The position numbers and the translations under genes are program-made. A DNA stretch of 64,000 bases, taken from NCBI GenBank assembly GCA_029948255.1, contig JALIZF010001832.1, forward strand, positions 434,001-498,000, given 5' to 3'. The DNA is from Telmatactis stephensoni (lineage: Eukaryota; Cnidaria; Anthozoa; Actiniaria; Isophelliidae). Each line of letters opens with the position of its first letter. Position 1 is the stretch's first letter. Positions 25,501 through 45,500 of the stretch are shown here, in pieces. The notes beneath the pieces are model-generated. The model worked only from the letters and a program-made list of their open reading frames with translations. It searched no databases and had not been told where the DNA came from.

Positions 25501-26792
25501 GCAGGTTTCAAAATGCGAAAAATAGCCTCCCGTTCTACCCCACGCACAGGAAAGGACTCCATGCAATCGTAAGTTTAGTAGGAAATGGTGTCTCGTACCA
25601 CACTGCAGGGCCCATAGTAATTTGCGAAAGATGTGGTGGCCCATAGGAAAGGGAAGCTGAATAAACTTTAAACTTCATCTAAAAAGATCCTGAAAATATT
25701 TTGAAATTTCATATGAAAATTGGTTGCAGTTTTCCTGGAGTTCCGGCTTGAGGCCTTTGTTTTAAACTTTCTTGAATAATGTCCCATCAGGAACATCAAA
25801 TTAGCGGTTCCAACTAGTTCTTACTGCACTTTCTCGAATTATCCCTGCCCAATTGATGATATTTATCTATTAGTGTTAAACTGTTCAAATAGAGGTTATT
25901 TATATAGATCAGTTTTTGAAAATTAATTAAAATGATGAATTGTAATTACTACGTTGATCCAAAAGTGTAAAAACTTATATGCTTAAAGGTGTCAATAAGT
26001 GAAATACAATTTTTAGTAATTATCAGTATAAATTCACATGATTAATTGTCTTTAAAGAAACTTAAAAATCATTATAGAAATCCTTATAGAGCTCTTTAAA
26101 ACACCCTGCATGATGTAACTTGAAACTTTAATTTATTGTGACAAATTCTGCATTCAGATTGAGTGACGTACATTCTAATATTTGTTTTAATAAAACAATC
26201 ATTTGACAAAGTTAAAACTATACAGTCCTTGTCAATAGCTTACAGAGTCGTGCTAACAGAGTCATAAGCACAACTTTAGAAGCTCTATCTAAAGTAGCTC
26301 AAGGTGCTAGCTTGTGTCGTAAAGAAAGGAGAATACAGAAATTAACAGTGATGGAAAATACAGTAAGTCAGTTTTGTACATATAAATTCTTTCACCAATA
26401 CAAGCCGCTCAAGTTATATTACCACATCCGTTTTCTGAAAAGGTTCCAAGAAAAACATCGAAATCTTGTAGCTTTTGAACTAGCGAAGTAGCCGGCGGCG
26501 CTGCGGCGACTACAATACATACTCAGATTAAGCAACAATTAAGAGGAGATCTTTTCATATATATTCATTTTGTTGCTCAAAGCAACAAAAAAAGCTCTCA
26601 GTCGAACAATAAGTACAAAGCTAAAGCAATTTCTTTCAGAATTCGAAAGTTTAGGTTGTTTGTAGCTGGTTTAGGTTGATACGGTCCAATTTAAGTGTTA
26701 AACCGTCCAAAGTGAAAATTTTAATGTAAACTTTAGAAATGAAGTTTACTTCTACTCCCACTTTATTTCATTCGCTCATTTGTCATATACAG
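22557..26792. other. AT-rich intergenic region between GPCR genes
   Basis: No supportable coding sequence. A short inverted-repeat element lies at 23601-23708, and a small duplication (TATCACTTGATAACTATTATG twice, about 22981-23030) precedes it. The remainder shows no structure that I can identify. Confidence 0.5.
23601..23708. mobile_element. Short MITE, GGAGCCGGTTGTACG termini
   Basis: The left end GGAGCCGGTTGTACGGAACC pairs with the complement of the right end, GGGGCCGGTTGTACGAAGCT, and both continue into GGATAAG. Total length is 108 bases, with a TTATCC-rich centre. Non-autonomous and without coding capacity. Confidence 0.75.
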
Positions 26793-27103
26793 ATATACAC
26801 CGGTTTCAAAAAACGTTGTCGCGGTTCAGAGCAACAAGCGTCAAGCCAAGACCGAAATGAATGCTGGTTTTGTTTGTTTGTAATGTATTGAAATCAGACT
26901 CGTTTCCAGCTGTTGAACTATTTACAAAATGTGAAATGTGAAAATTTTCAAGTCCTTGTACACTGCACTCAATTCTTTTGTTAACAAGTCGTTTTTTGAA
27001 TACATTATCGATTATTAGCAGCACAAAACCAGCCTTCATTTCGGGCTTGCCTTAACGCTCGTTGCCTTGAACCGTGACAGCGTTTTTTGAAGTAAGCGTA
27101 TGT
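26793..27103. mobile_element. MITE, CAAAAAACG-type terminal repeats (copy 2)
   Basis: The arms begin GGTTTCAAAAAACGTTGTCG on the left and the complement of CAGCGTTTTTTGAAG on the right. Both include a GGTTC...GCAACNAGCGT block and CCGAAATGAANGCTGGTTTTG. Each arm is about 85 bases. The interior differs from the element at 3588-3801, although the outermost 20 bases are alike, so the two form one family with different interiors. Confidence 0.8.
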
Positions 27104-27232
27104 TCATAAATATAACTATCTATTTAAGTGTCCAAGTCTTCTACCACTTGCGCACTAACTGGGGGGACACTGTATTCTCACACACTCTACCTCTACATTA
27201 AGTATTTTGCAAATAATCACTCGACTCACATG

Positions 27233-27418
27233 TTGATTTTTGCTGAGGGAGGAAAAACGGAGAACCCGGAGAAAAACTGTCGTGGCATGGTAGAGAACAA
27301 CACATCAAACAAACTCAATTTACATATGATCCAGGCGCTCGAGCTCGAACCCGGATCGAACCACGTACCACAGCCTTGAAAGGCCAGCGCTCTAACCGCT
27401 CGGCCAACCATGCCACCC
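27233..27418 (-). mobile_element. tRNA-derived SINE
   Basis: On the minus strand the head reads like a tRNA: an A box TGGCCGAGCGG at about 27401 and a B box GGTTCGATCC at about 27350-27360, spaced as in a Ser/Leu-type tRNA. The head is followed by a body containing TCTCCGGGTTCTCCG and TTTTCCTCCCTC, a kind of core found in invertebrate SINEs. The tRNA stem pairs are imperfect, so I call it a SINE rather than a functional tRNA gene. It lies a few hundred bases upstream of the third GPCR. Confidence 0.6.
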
Positions 27419-27677
27419 ACATTGTTCTTTAGCTTTAAAGTTGCTAAATTTAAACTGATAAAATGCACCATATCAACTTACAATTCCAAACACAGTTTTA
27501 AACTGTTATTCTATCTTATTAGATCAGTTTCTAATTGGTAAAAATATAATCCGAAGCGAAAATTTGAATTTGCACTTGTAAGAAAGGCTATAGTTCTTGG
27601 CAAAAGTTTAGGCATTATTACTTGATACTGAAAAAAATCTCCTGTTAATTGATTTATTACTGTTTCTTTTGTAGACC

Positions 27678-28745
27678 ATGAAGTACAATTCCCATCAACT
27701 TCTTTTCGACAACTCTACAAGAAACATGTCAGTCACACTATGTGGGGAATTGGGCCCTACCTTCACGGTAGTGGGACTAACTTACATGGGACTAATCATG
27801 GCTTTATCCGTGTTTGGTAATACTCTAGTGTGTGTAGCGATCACAAGATTCTCACGTTTACGGACCATCTCTAACTACTTAGTGTTCAGCCTCGCAATTT
27901 CAGACTCTATGGTAGCCCTAAGTGTACTACCATTTGATATCATTTACTGGGTTAACTTTCCATTATGGCCTCTCAATGGTTACGCCTGTAATTTGTGGAA
28001 CTCTTTATTTTTTCTTTTCCTTACTGCATCTGTTTTCAATCTATTAGCAATTTGCGCTGATCGTTTTGTGGCTATTGTGTTCGCGCTTCGCTACAAGGAA
28101 ATTATGAATTTCCAGATCGTTAAGATTATCATCGGTTCTATTTGGGCCTATTCGTTTTTCACTGGGTTGGTAGTGTTTTGCGTTTTGGTCCCACCGCAAG
28201 ACCATGTTTACACTTTCGACCTTCATCCAGTTCTACACGGCTTCCTATTGGTTGGCAATGTCTTTGTTCCCTTCTGTATCATGATTGGTCTATATTTTAA
28301 GATTTACCTGATAGCACGTGATCACGCAAAGCGTGTCGGGATTATTTCCTTCAGCTGTGATACGCGCAGTGTGCGTGATATGATTGGTCAAGAGCTTAGA
28401 ATTTCAAAGGCTTTGGGGATTGTAGTGATTATGTTTTTACTTTGTTGGTTGCCTTTTGAGATAATTAACGTGACAATTCTGATAGACGATGGAGTGGAAA
28501 ACTGTGCCATGGAATTAGCAGACACGTTGTCCTGTTGGCTATCCTATCTACAAATTTCAGTTAATCCAGCCATTTACGCATTTGCAAACAGTCAATTCAG
28601 GAAAGCTTTTTGTAAAATCTTATGTAAGAAGAGGGAGGATTTCAGTCTTTCGACATTAAATTCTATTAACAAAGACGATGGTTCGGCCAGGCCACAAAAA
28701 GAAGCCAAATTACAAAAATGTGAGACTACACCGACTATAAAGTAA
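27678..28745 (+). CDS. Class A (rhodopsin-like) orphan GPCR, 355 aa
   Basis: The whole coding region is in one exon. A TTTTGTAG acceptor three bases before the ATG implies an upstream 5' UTR exon. Seven membrane segments are readable, with NST and NMS glycosylation sites in the first 18 residues. Marks are FGNTLV (TM1), AISDS (TM2), CNLWNSLFF and ADRF (TM3, DRF for DRY), P in TM5, CWLPF (TM6) and NPAIY (TM7). Residue 3.32 is Phe, so a monoamine ligand is unlikely by the usual rule. The tail is basic and Ser/Thr-rich. It shares PFDIIYW, GYACNLWNSLF and other blocks with the two-exon receptors at 20426 and 13792, but is clearly older. It lacks their TM1 intron, which suggests intron loss, or intron gain in the pair. 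Confidence 0.93.
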   Translation: MKYNSHQLLFDNSTRNMSVTLCGELGPTFTVVGLTYMGLIMALSVFGNTLVCVAITRFSRLRTISNYLVFSLAISDSMVALSVLPFDIIYWVNFPLWPLNGYACNLWNSLFFLFLTASVFNLLAICADRFVAIVFALRYKEIMNFQIVKIIIGSIWAYSFFTGLVVFCVLVPPQDHVYTFDLHPVLHGFLLVGNVFVPFCIMIGLYFKIYLIARDHAKRVGIISFSCDTRSVRDMIGQELRISKALGIVVIMFLLCWLPFEIINVTILIDDGVENCAMELADTLSCWLSYLQISVNPAIYAFANSQFRKAFCKILCKKREDFSLSTLNSINKDDGSARPQKEAKLQKCETTPTIK

Positions 28746-28837
28746 AGTAAAGTAAAGCTTCCACGATGTAATCAACGCAAAATGTAAATTGAGCGCGTGG
28801 TGCAAAGTCAAACTGTACGAATGTTGGAAAACTAACG

Positions 28838-29000
28838 TGAAGAATCAAGAGACCATAATACTAAGAGAGCGAAACTCAGTATTGATGTCTGTGCGATGTT
28901 CGCGGCGACTAAGGCTATTTTTAGTAACTTCGCCATCGCGCGCGCAAGGCTCTCAAACGATAGAAATCAAATGCCGAAAGCGAACGGTCCCGTCCGCGTG
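28838..29000. repeat. Dispersed repeat, copy 1
   Basis: Contains AGAGACCATAATACTAAG, GCGAAACTCAGTATTGATGT, a TAAGGCTATTTTTAGTAACT block and a GCGCGCGCAAGGCTCTCAAAC end. The block AAATGCCGAAAGCGAACGGT then follows. The same blocks occur inverted at 30495-30662. Confidence 0.75.
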
Positions 29001-29705
29001 TACGTCAAAAATCAAATTCTACTATTCGAGATTCTGTTCGGCCTTGCTTGCGCGTGATGGCGTTATTACTTAAAAGAAGACGCTATAATAGCGTTCACTT
29101 GGGCAAAACGAGGAAGCTCGAGTAACAAAGCTTGCTTGCAAAGGCCACTTGGGTAATTTTGCACACCTGCATGTTCGGTCTACGACAGGTAGCTCGGAAA
29201 AATATCAGACCGAGGTCTTGACAGTGCGGACCAAGCCCGTAGGGCTATAATTAATAAAGAAAGTACATTTAAGTCTGAGCTGAATTTGTATGGGTTCCTT
29301 ACACGCGTGTAGAAACAACAAACTCATAACTAGCTTGTATGAATTATCCAATTTTAAAATTGTTTAAAGTACTTACTTACTGACGCTTTAAGTCTTCAAA
29401 CGTGCCTCAAGATTGTTCTTGAAATGGGAAATCAGTTTTGATGATCATCCAGCAAAAGAAAAAAAAAACCCGTAAAATTCATAAACAGTCATTGGCGTAA
29501 CTTCTTGACTTTGCAAAGAACCTTTATGCACTTAGAAATGTTCACGGAAATTTGTTCTTTTATTTATTCTTTCCTCTGTTTATTTATGAAATCATTCATA
29601 CTGGACTTTGATTGGTTCTCCTTTTTCCCTAAAGGTTTGGAATAGTTCTATTAGCATAACAATGAAACTTCGCCGAATAGACTACCCCAATTAGTCATTA
29701 AATTT

Positions 29706-30016
29706 ATTAAGTGTCTAGGTAGCGCAGCGGTCTAAGGTGATATCTAAAGGTATGGATTAGGGTCCGGATATCGTCTCCCTCCCTGGCCTTCGGGCTAAGT
29801 CAACTGTAATATGTAGCACCGGGATAGCGTGGATGGGGCCGAAATCTTCATCCGTAACGTAAGTCGATTCGATGTCTCAGCTTCTATGAATGTCTCGGGA
29901 GAATCGTCCCAAGTTTCATTTTTAGCTTTTTCCTATTTTTTCAATTATCTAGTTATTCTTTCCCCATTTCCGGGGGGGTCCGATGTAAGGGTTGTAGGTT
30001 CGAGCCCTGTGTAGGT
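29706..30016 (+). repeat. Split tRNA-like or SINE-like sequence
   Basis: A possible A-box-like head (TAGCGCAGCGGTC, about 29719-29731) and a perfect B-box-like motif (GGTTCGAGCCC, 29996-30006) lie about 270 bases apart, much farther than in a tRNA gene. It may be a composite SINE or a tRNA-derived element with an insertion. I cannot fold a cloverleaf. Confidence 0.3.
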
Positions 30017-30494
30017 CGGAATATTATCCTTTTTTCCCCATTTTTTCTTCCTTTTTACTCTCCTTTTTCTTTTTCGGTTTCTTAATACTTAGATTTTAGC
30101 ATTTTCTGAATTTTTAATTTTTTGCAATCTGTTCTAATATAAATATTAAATTAATTGCAACATTATTAATTAATTCAAATTTTGTTCTTTTTATTTCTTG
30201 AATATGTTACCGATTTTTACTTGACTGGTTTGTATGGTAAACGTGTTTCGTGAGAGATTTAATTTAATAGTCCTCTTTGTTCCTAACTTTAATAGCAATC
30301 AGTCCTCATATTCCTTTTAATATAGTGCCCTGTCAATTTAATCTCTTTTGAGTAAATGAAAGGTACATTTTGTCTTCTTCTTATCGAGCCTCACCTTGTT
30401 CTATGAGCGAACGAACGAATGAATGAAAGGACGAATCAACGAATGAATGATAAATCAGTGAACAAACCACACCAAGCAATGCTTGGATTGAAAT

Positions 30495-30662
30495 GCCGAA
30501 AGCAAAAGGTCCTGTGTGCGCGCACGTCAAAAATCAAATTATACTGTTTGAGAGCCTTGCGCGCGCAATGGCGAAGTTACTAAAAATAGCCTTAGCCACC
30601 ACGAACATCGCAGAGACATCAATACTGAGTTTCGCTCTCTTAGTATTATGGTCTCTTGGAAG
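30495..30662. repeat. Dispersed repeat, copy 2 (inverted relative to copy 1)
   Basis: The complement of this stretch carries the 28838-28960 blocks in the same order (GAGACCATAATACTAAG, CTCAGTATTGATGTCT, GGCTATTTTTAGTAAC, AAGGCTCTCAAAC). The AAATGCCGAAAGC...GTCAAAAATCAAATT block is in direct orientation relative to copy 1. So one of the two copies has had a segment flipped. Confidence 0.75.
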
Positions 30663-30802
30663 AATGCAATAACGAGTTCTCTGGATTTAATTTGAAGTTT
30701 ATTCAAATGGTTCATATCGAAAGCCGTTTGAATGGTAGGACATTTAGTACTTCAAGAGTGTGAGGTGGATTGTGATTCAAAGGCTACATCTCTCTCTAGC
30801 TC

Positions 30803-30803
<1 letters not shown>

Positions 30804-30843
<40 letters not shown>
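30804..30843. repeat. (CAA)n microsatellite
   Basis: About 13 perfect CAA units. Confidence 0.95.
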
Positions 30844-31227
30844 GGGGGCACGACACATGATGCACAATGCGCAACACTGCGTATATTTTTCCGAATCCAA
30901 ATTGAACACTAGAGAGTTTCAGATCGGAGAAGGGCAACAATTGCAAGAGGTTTGAGCGCACGAAATCCGGTTTAAATACACATGTAGTGTGTCGTCGACT
31001 TTCAAGAACATGTGTCAGAGATGAACAAATACTGCTATGTAAAATTCGTTATTTTCCGAAAATCAGGGTTTAGTGAGAAGCTACTCATCTTTGAAAAATC
31101 CTGTCAGTCGTAGTCTAAGTCCGATCTAAATCATTCTACGATATGGAGTGCAATATGATGCTTTGAGCCGATTTAGTACAAGTGAAAATAACCACAGTAC
31201 ATACCGAGTCCTTATTGATCGAGTGAG

Positions 31228-31325
31228 AGGGGCCGAACGGGAAATATTTGGCTCGAAGTCAAGGCCGTACAAATGGCCAAGAGCCAAATATTTTCCCGCC
31301 TGGCCCGACCAAACGCAGGCAATAA
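31228..31325. repeat. Short inverted repeat around GGAAATATTTGGCTC
   Basis: GGCCGAACGGGAAATATTTG with GGCTC (from 31231) pairs with GAGCCAAATATTTTCCCGCC and TGGCC (31282-31305) around a loop of about 25 bases. This is typical of a small palindromic MITE. Confidence 0.6.
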
Positions 31326-31715
31326 GCTTTTTATCATATGACTCTTTTTGATTATTTTATTCATATTTTTGGACGCGCGCGCGCGGGCCCGGGTCCAGAT
31401 ACGGGTTTTTCCGGACCGGTTTCGAAAATCTGTATGTCCCTCCCCTGTCACGTGACTATTTTCGAAGGAGCGCGCGCGGTGCCAACTACAGGTCATATGA
31501 TAAAGTTCAGTAACTACATGGTAAATATACCTAACCAAATATCACTTGTCACGATTGGCACAACCCGCTTTCTATTCACATGAAATCAGCTTCTCTGCAA
31601 TTTGCGCAGAACTATTCAACATTAGTGACGAGTCTTTTATCGATAAAGCACATTATTTCGTGCTAAAGTGCATCATGTGTCGGGCCCTACTATGCTCGAT
31701 CATTCCTGCACGGTG

Positions 31716-32260
31716 AAGCCTGGTGCACACTAGCGGCACAAGCATAATAGCAAACAATATACGCAGACTCAGTATCGCATTTATCACATAGGTGTGAAAG
31801 ACAAGCACTGCTAATGAGCAGCACACTACTGAGTCTGTGTATGTTGCTTGTACTTATGCTTATGTCACTAGTGACAAGACAAGCACTGCTAGAGTGGTTT
31901 TCATAAACCCGTGAAATAAATACATAAATAAATAAATGTGTAATAGTCAAATAAGAACAAAAGAAAACAATAGAATTAAGGTCTACTAATGTGTATTAGT
32001 TTAGTATCTATTTCACGGGTTTATGAAAACCACTCTAATTAGCAGTACATTACTGAGTCTGTGTATGTTGCTTGTGCTTATGTCGCTAGTAAAAAGACAA
32101 GCACTGCTAATGAGCAGCACACTACTGAGTCTGTGTATGTTGCTTGTACTTATGTCGCTAGTAAAAAACAAGCACTACTAATGAGCATGCACACTACTGA
32201 GTCTGCATTCATGTATGTTACTTGTGCTTATGCTTTCGTTGCTAGTGTGAACCAGGCTTT
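31716..32260. repeat. Inverted-repeat-bounded array of about 72-bp tandem units
   Basis: The outer ends AAGCCTGGTGCACACTAGCG and the complement of GCTAGTGTGAACCAGGCTTT bound the region. Inside are four units, each with a CTACTGAGTCTGTGTATGTT-type core followed by a variant of TTGCTTGTACTTATG and GCTAGTAAAAAGACAAGCAC. The units start near 31826, 32050, 32120 and 32192. A different MITE (31892-32035) splits the array between units 1 and 2. Confidence 0.8.
31892..32035. mobile_element. 144-bp MITE with perfect 27-bp TIRs and TA target duplication
   Basis: The left TIR (31892-31918) begins GAGTGGTTTTCATAAACC and the right TIR (32009-32035) is its exact complement. TA flanks both sides (31890-31891 and 32036-32037). 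Removing it with one TA restores a tandem unit of the surrounding array (GCACTGCTAAT...AGCAG), which shows the insertion site directly. A TA duplication is typical of Tc1/mariner-type transposition. Confidence 0.92.
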
Positions 32261-32568
32261 AGTGTACCCAGGGAGCAGAGCCTTCGCTGGTTTTCGTTCG
32301 GCTGCACACAGGCTAAGCGAGCAGAGCCTGTTTTAACAGAAGGCTCTACTTAAAGGGTAGGTTAGCCTATAACCCATGGAAAGCGTTTTGAAGAAGCTCT
32401 GGAGAATGTTGTACTTTGTAAAGTGTGATTTCTATAAAATGGATTGATTTACAATTTTAAGAGATACTATATATAAAATCTAATCATAATTCGATGACTG
32501 TTGGCTGTATTAATACAAGATCTATAAAATAATACGAAGAATGTACAAAGATGTACACTACAGTCTAA

Positions 32569-32693
32569 GACCCTGTTTATATGAAGGCAAGTTGTCCCTG
32601 GTAGACGGTTACTCTTTTGGTTTTAGTCTAGACCCAAAGGAAAACAGTTAACCTGGCTACTAGGGACAACTCGACTTCATATAAACAAGGCCC
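32569..32693. mobile_element. MITE, GGGCCTTGTTTATATGAAG-type ends
   Basis: GACCCTGTTTATATGAAGGC on the left pairs with the complement of the right end, GGGCCTTGTTTATATGAAGT. The arms continue through AGTTGTCCCTNGTAG and extend for about 60 bases, nearly to the centre. Confidence 0.8.
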
Positions 32694-33032
32694 AATTATG
32701 CCTTGGAGCGTCATTATAGATCGTTATCGATCCTAGTATTATACATAATAACATGGTATTCAATTGTACATCAATATGGGACCGTCACGCCCTCTTACTG
32801 TCACGTGTCACGCCCTCTTACTGTCACGTGTCGCATGGAAAATTATATTTTCATCTGATAAAAACAATTCTTCTGGCAGAACATCCTGGCCTGGCACACC
32901 CTTGGACGGGTAGGGCTTTCACCGCGAAGTGCACTTGTCCTTTTACGATGTTGACTCCCACTGTCTAACTCATTCTTGTTTGCATCCTGTTAAGGCGTTA
33001 TCACTTAGAATATTAATATATAGAATATCCTT

Positions 33033-41658
<8,626 letters not shown>

Positions 41659-42597
41659 GTTGTAAAAACCGACAACTTCACCTCGCTAACCACTTCAGAA
41701 CACGCTATTTTATCATCTCATCTGTAGTTCGAATCCCAAACTTGATACTTGAGGTTCATATTCCAAAGTAATGTCCAGATTCCCTTGAATAAATTTGGGT
41801 GAAGAATTTCCAGCTAAGTGAAGAACCGATTGAAAACGAACAAACAAATAATTGCTTCTGGAGTATTCTCAACGCTGATTGGATACGTCTTACAATTACG
41901 TCACTTGGTGTACCACAAGAACCTGAGGGGACCACCCTTGAGTTGATCTACAATTAAAATCTAAATTTCTAAAATTTTGTTCATTATGATTTACTCTGTA
42001 GAGCAATTAATCTCACAACATGACCTAAAGTGGGCTCTAGCGGAGGCCTTAAAAATCGAAATAATTATTAGTGCCTCAAATGTTTAATAGTAAAAAACCT
42101 GAGGTGAAAAAATTGATCAGGCAGCTGGCAAACTGAGAAAAAAAAAAAGAAGGAAATTTAGGACTCCGAGGAAAAAAGAAAACGAGGAAAGGAAGTTAAA
42201 GAGATTATAATTACTGCCTTGGCCTTGAAGATATGATTTAAATGTACTTCTTAATTGCATTCATAGATTCTTCCTAAACCACATCACTGATTGCCTGAAG
42301 CAATCTTCATCTACCAGAACAAGCCAAAAATATACTTACCATCAGTTTTTAGATGGTACGCTGCAAATAGAAAGTGAAAATATTAAAAGCAGAAATTTGA
42401 TACACTCTCCATTTTTTCCTAGCCCAGACTACCGCAGCGATCTTGGCCGTGAGTTTACAGGAGGACTAAGTAACATAGCAACAGTAGCTTGACAACCAAA
42501 TCCTCGGCCATATTTACATTCGAGCGAATAGGAAATTTGTCCTTCGCGAAGAGAGTTAAAATTTGTTGACGTTTATTGCTCGATTTCGTTTGCAACA
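41659..42597. promoter_or_regulatory. Shared 5' region of cyclin Y and ODAD4 (head-to-head)
   Basis: The two start codons face away from each other across 939 bases, so both promoters and 5' UTRs must lie largely here. There is no recognisable MITE or tandem repeat inside and no clear TATA box. Bidirectional control is inferred from layout only. Confidence 0.5.
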
Positions 42598-45500
42598 ATG
42601 TACGAAGACGATGAAGAACAAGAAGAAGGTCCCAAGAGTTCATTTTCGACATATCTCGCTGAAGGAGACGTTCTTTATAAGCAGGGAGAGTACAAGAAAG
42701 CATTGGATAGCTACTCGCTGGTAAGCCATCATCAGTAGAAAGACAAGATTTTAAAACCATTCTTGACAAAATATATTGTTTCTATAGCTCCTTATGCTAT
42801 TAGTAAGAATGTCGTATATAATAAGACTAATGTGAAATGAGAAAAGTGAGTGCCATTTGTTCGGATTGTTGGTACTTGGCTTGAAATCAAGTTAACTTTA
42901 ATGTCCGTATCAATATTACAGACTACAGCTGTTTGTCGACTTTCTTTACGCTTATTCCGTAGAAACTTGTTCCCAAACGTCATTTTTAACTGGTTATTTG
43001 TTTTCGTGATAGACCACGTTACGTAAGTTTTCATCTAAAATGACATGAAGAGAGGTTCTCACTTTGAGTTGTCACTAATTGGTAAATTATTAAAGTTATT
43101 AAAAAAATCAAAGTGGCTGTAAAATCATTAGAGAAGGTTTTGTATAACTGTGAAAATGTTAAGGTTATAGTACTGTGAATACTAAAGGCCCGGACACACA
43201 GTGCAACATTTCTTGAAACATTTGCTGAAAACATCGGGCGCAACACAATGTTGCAGCGTGTCTCCACCCATTCCAATGTTTTGCAAAATGTTGCGCACAA
43301 CAGTGGCAGAAATAGGATTGAGTTCTATTTCTGCAACTGTCCAGAACTGTTGCACGCAACATTGCACGAGATGTTTCAGTTGTGGACACATGGCGCAACC
43401 ATGTTGCGTGCAGTGTTTCAGCAAATGTTTTGGGAAAAGTTGCCTATGTGTCCGGGCCTTAAGGAAACTGGGGGTGCACACTAAAGAAAATTGAATGTTT
43501 AGAGCAGTTTTTTGTATAAGTACAAAATGTACTGTGCCATGCTGTGACGGCGTCAGTGTCATGATGTCTATAAAAACATTTGAAATTGACTTGCCGTAAC
43601 TGTGTTGTGACAGTGCAGTGCTATTTTCACAGTCATATGAAATCTATTCTATATACCGTATTTACTCGAATAAGCGCCGGGGCGCTTATTAAATTTTTCA
43701 TGTCTAAAACGGGGCGCTTATTCGGGGGAGGCGCTTATTCGAGGGAGGCGCTTATTCAGCGGGAGGAAATGCGTACACAACTGTCAAAGTATGCTTTCCT
43801 CTTAATATCGATAATATCAATGTTATACTACTACAACAGTACTGGTATTAGTATACTATAACGAGGTGCGAGGCGCTTATTCGGGGGAGGTGCTTATTAA
43901 TTTTTTTTGGCCAAAGGGGGCGCTTATTCGGGGGAGGCGCTTATTCGGGGGAGGCACTTATTCGAGTAAATACGGTAATCCAGGGTGTCTCCTGGATACA
44001 CAAGACAAGTGTTAAAGTACATGTAGACTTGCTCTGATTTGTGTCTACGGTATTGTCTGAGCAAGGTCTTTAATAATTATTTCTAACAATCCTATTTATT
44101 TCAGGCTTTGGAGTTGAAACCAACTGACAAGTTTTGTCTTGTTGCTCGATCCAAGTGCTATCTCCAGCTTGGTGATAATGCTGCTGCTCTGAAAGATGCT
44201 GAGACAGCTCTAGAAGAAGATAAAGAATTCAACAAGGTAATTTTATATTAAGGCCATTTTCAGGATAGATCCTGTTGAGTAATGTGGAATTTGTACGTCA
44301 TTGCATGAAATGTATGCACACACACACACACACACACCAAAACAAAAACAGAAACAGCAAAATATTGATGGCAATATAAACAAACCCAGTCATACATCTT
44401 TACTGTATCCACAAGGTCAAAATTTCAGATGGAAGATAGGTACTTCCCAGTTAGGATCCTGTAGGTTATTACATGATCAAGATTTAGTCTAGTTCCTGAA
44501 TAATATATCATTGATCATTTTTAATCAAAAGGGCTTGTATCAGAAAGCAGAAGCTCTGTATGCTATGGGTGATTTTGAGTATGCCTTGATGTTCTACCAT
44601 AGAGGAAATCAACTTAGACCTGAGTTGCAGCAATTTAAACTTGGGATTCAGAAGGCCCAAGAAGCCATTGATAACTCTATTGGAGGTACAGTATACTTGC
44701 TGAATGGTTTGGTTATTTCTAAACCAACACTCTGGGAAGGGAGGGGGAACCCTCTATAAGGTATCCAAGTGTTGCCTTTTCTTTTGAAAGACCATAGGTA
44801 AGGTTTCAACCTTGGTGCTAAGCCAAGGCCAAGTCATACAAAACTTTATTGGGCTCCCCTCCTCCCTTCATAGGGTTCAATCAGGGCTATACAGTAGAAA
44901 TACAAGTCACAATCAATAATATTAATCCTTTACATGTAAATGAATAAAATCTGATTTGAGCTAGTGAAGATTTTACTTAATATTAATGCACTTAGTATGT
45001 TACTGGATTTAGACTGTTTTGTAGCTATTGCAACATTGTCATCTTTTACTTCATGAATGCACAAATTATCTTTTTTTTCTGGAATTGTAGATGCTGCAAG
45101 TGTGAAATTAGAAAACAAAGGGGATTTATCCTTCTTCACCAAGCAAGATGAAATGGTGGGTTAACAAGAATGAATGAATGAATGAATGAATAACTTTATT
45201 TAAGTGTCAATATCTTAAGCATTTCTAGTAATTGGAGACTATTTTAAAGATAAACTACAGCTAGTATGTATTTCATCTATCAACATTTTCTGCAGCACAC
45301 AAACAGACCTGCATTAATATGCAGAGATCTCTAGACAGCTGTTTTTTAGCTAAAATTGTTTTGAAATAATTGTTGATTTATTAGAAAAAGCCTAAAGGTT
45401 ATAGTAAACCAAAGACACAAGCAACGAGAAGTCAACAACAACAGGTCAACAGGGGAAAGAGTAACAAAAGCCCTGCTGTATCAGATAAAACTGTCAAACA

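Larger units (their letters stand above)
28746..33032. other. Repeat-rich intergenic region between the third GPCR and cyclin Y
   Basis: No gene is supportable. The stretch is dominated by repeats listed separately: dispersed inverted copies (28.8 and 30.5 kb), a tRNA-like element (29.7 kb), a CAA microsatellite, an inverted repeat at 31.2 kb, a tandem array with an embedded MITE (31.7-32.3 kb), a MITE at 32.6 kb and a duplicated CACGCCCTCTTACTGTCACG unit near 32776-32830. Confidence 0.6.

Noticed and set aside
27326..27418. Functional tRNA-Ser/Leu gene
   Set aside because: A and B boxes are present, but the stems pair poorly and a SINE-like body follows.
43182..43562. Overlapping 75-126 codon frames on both strands in ODAD4 intron 1
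   Set aside because: They fall inside a MITE and are created by its inverted internal repeats.
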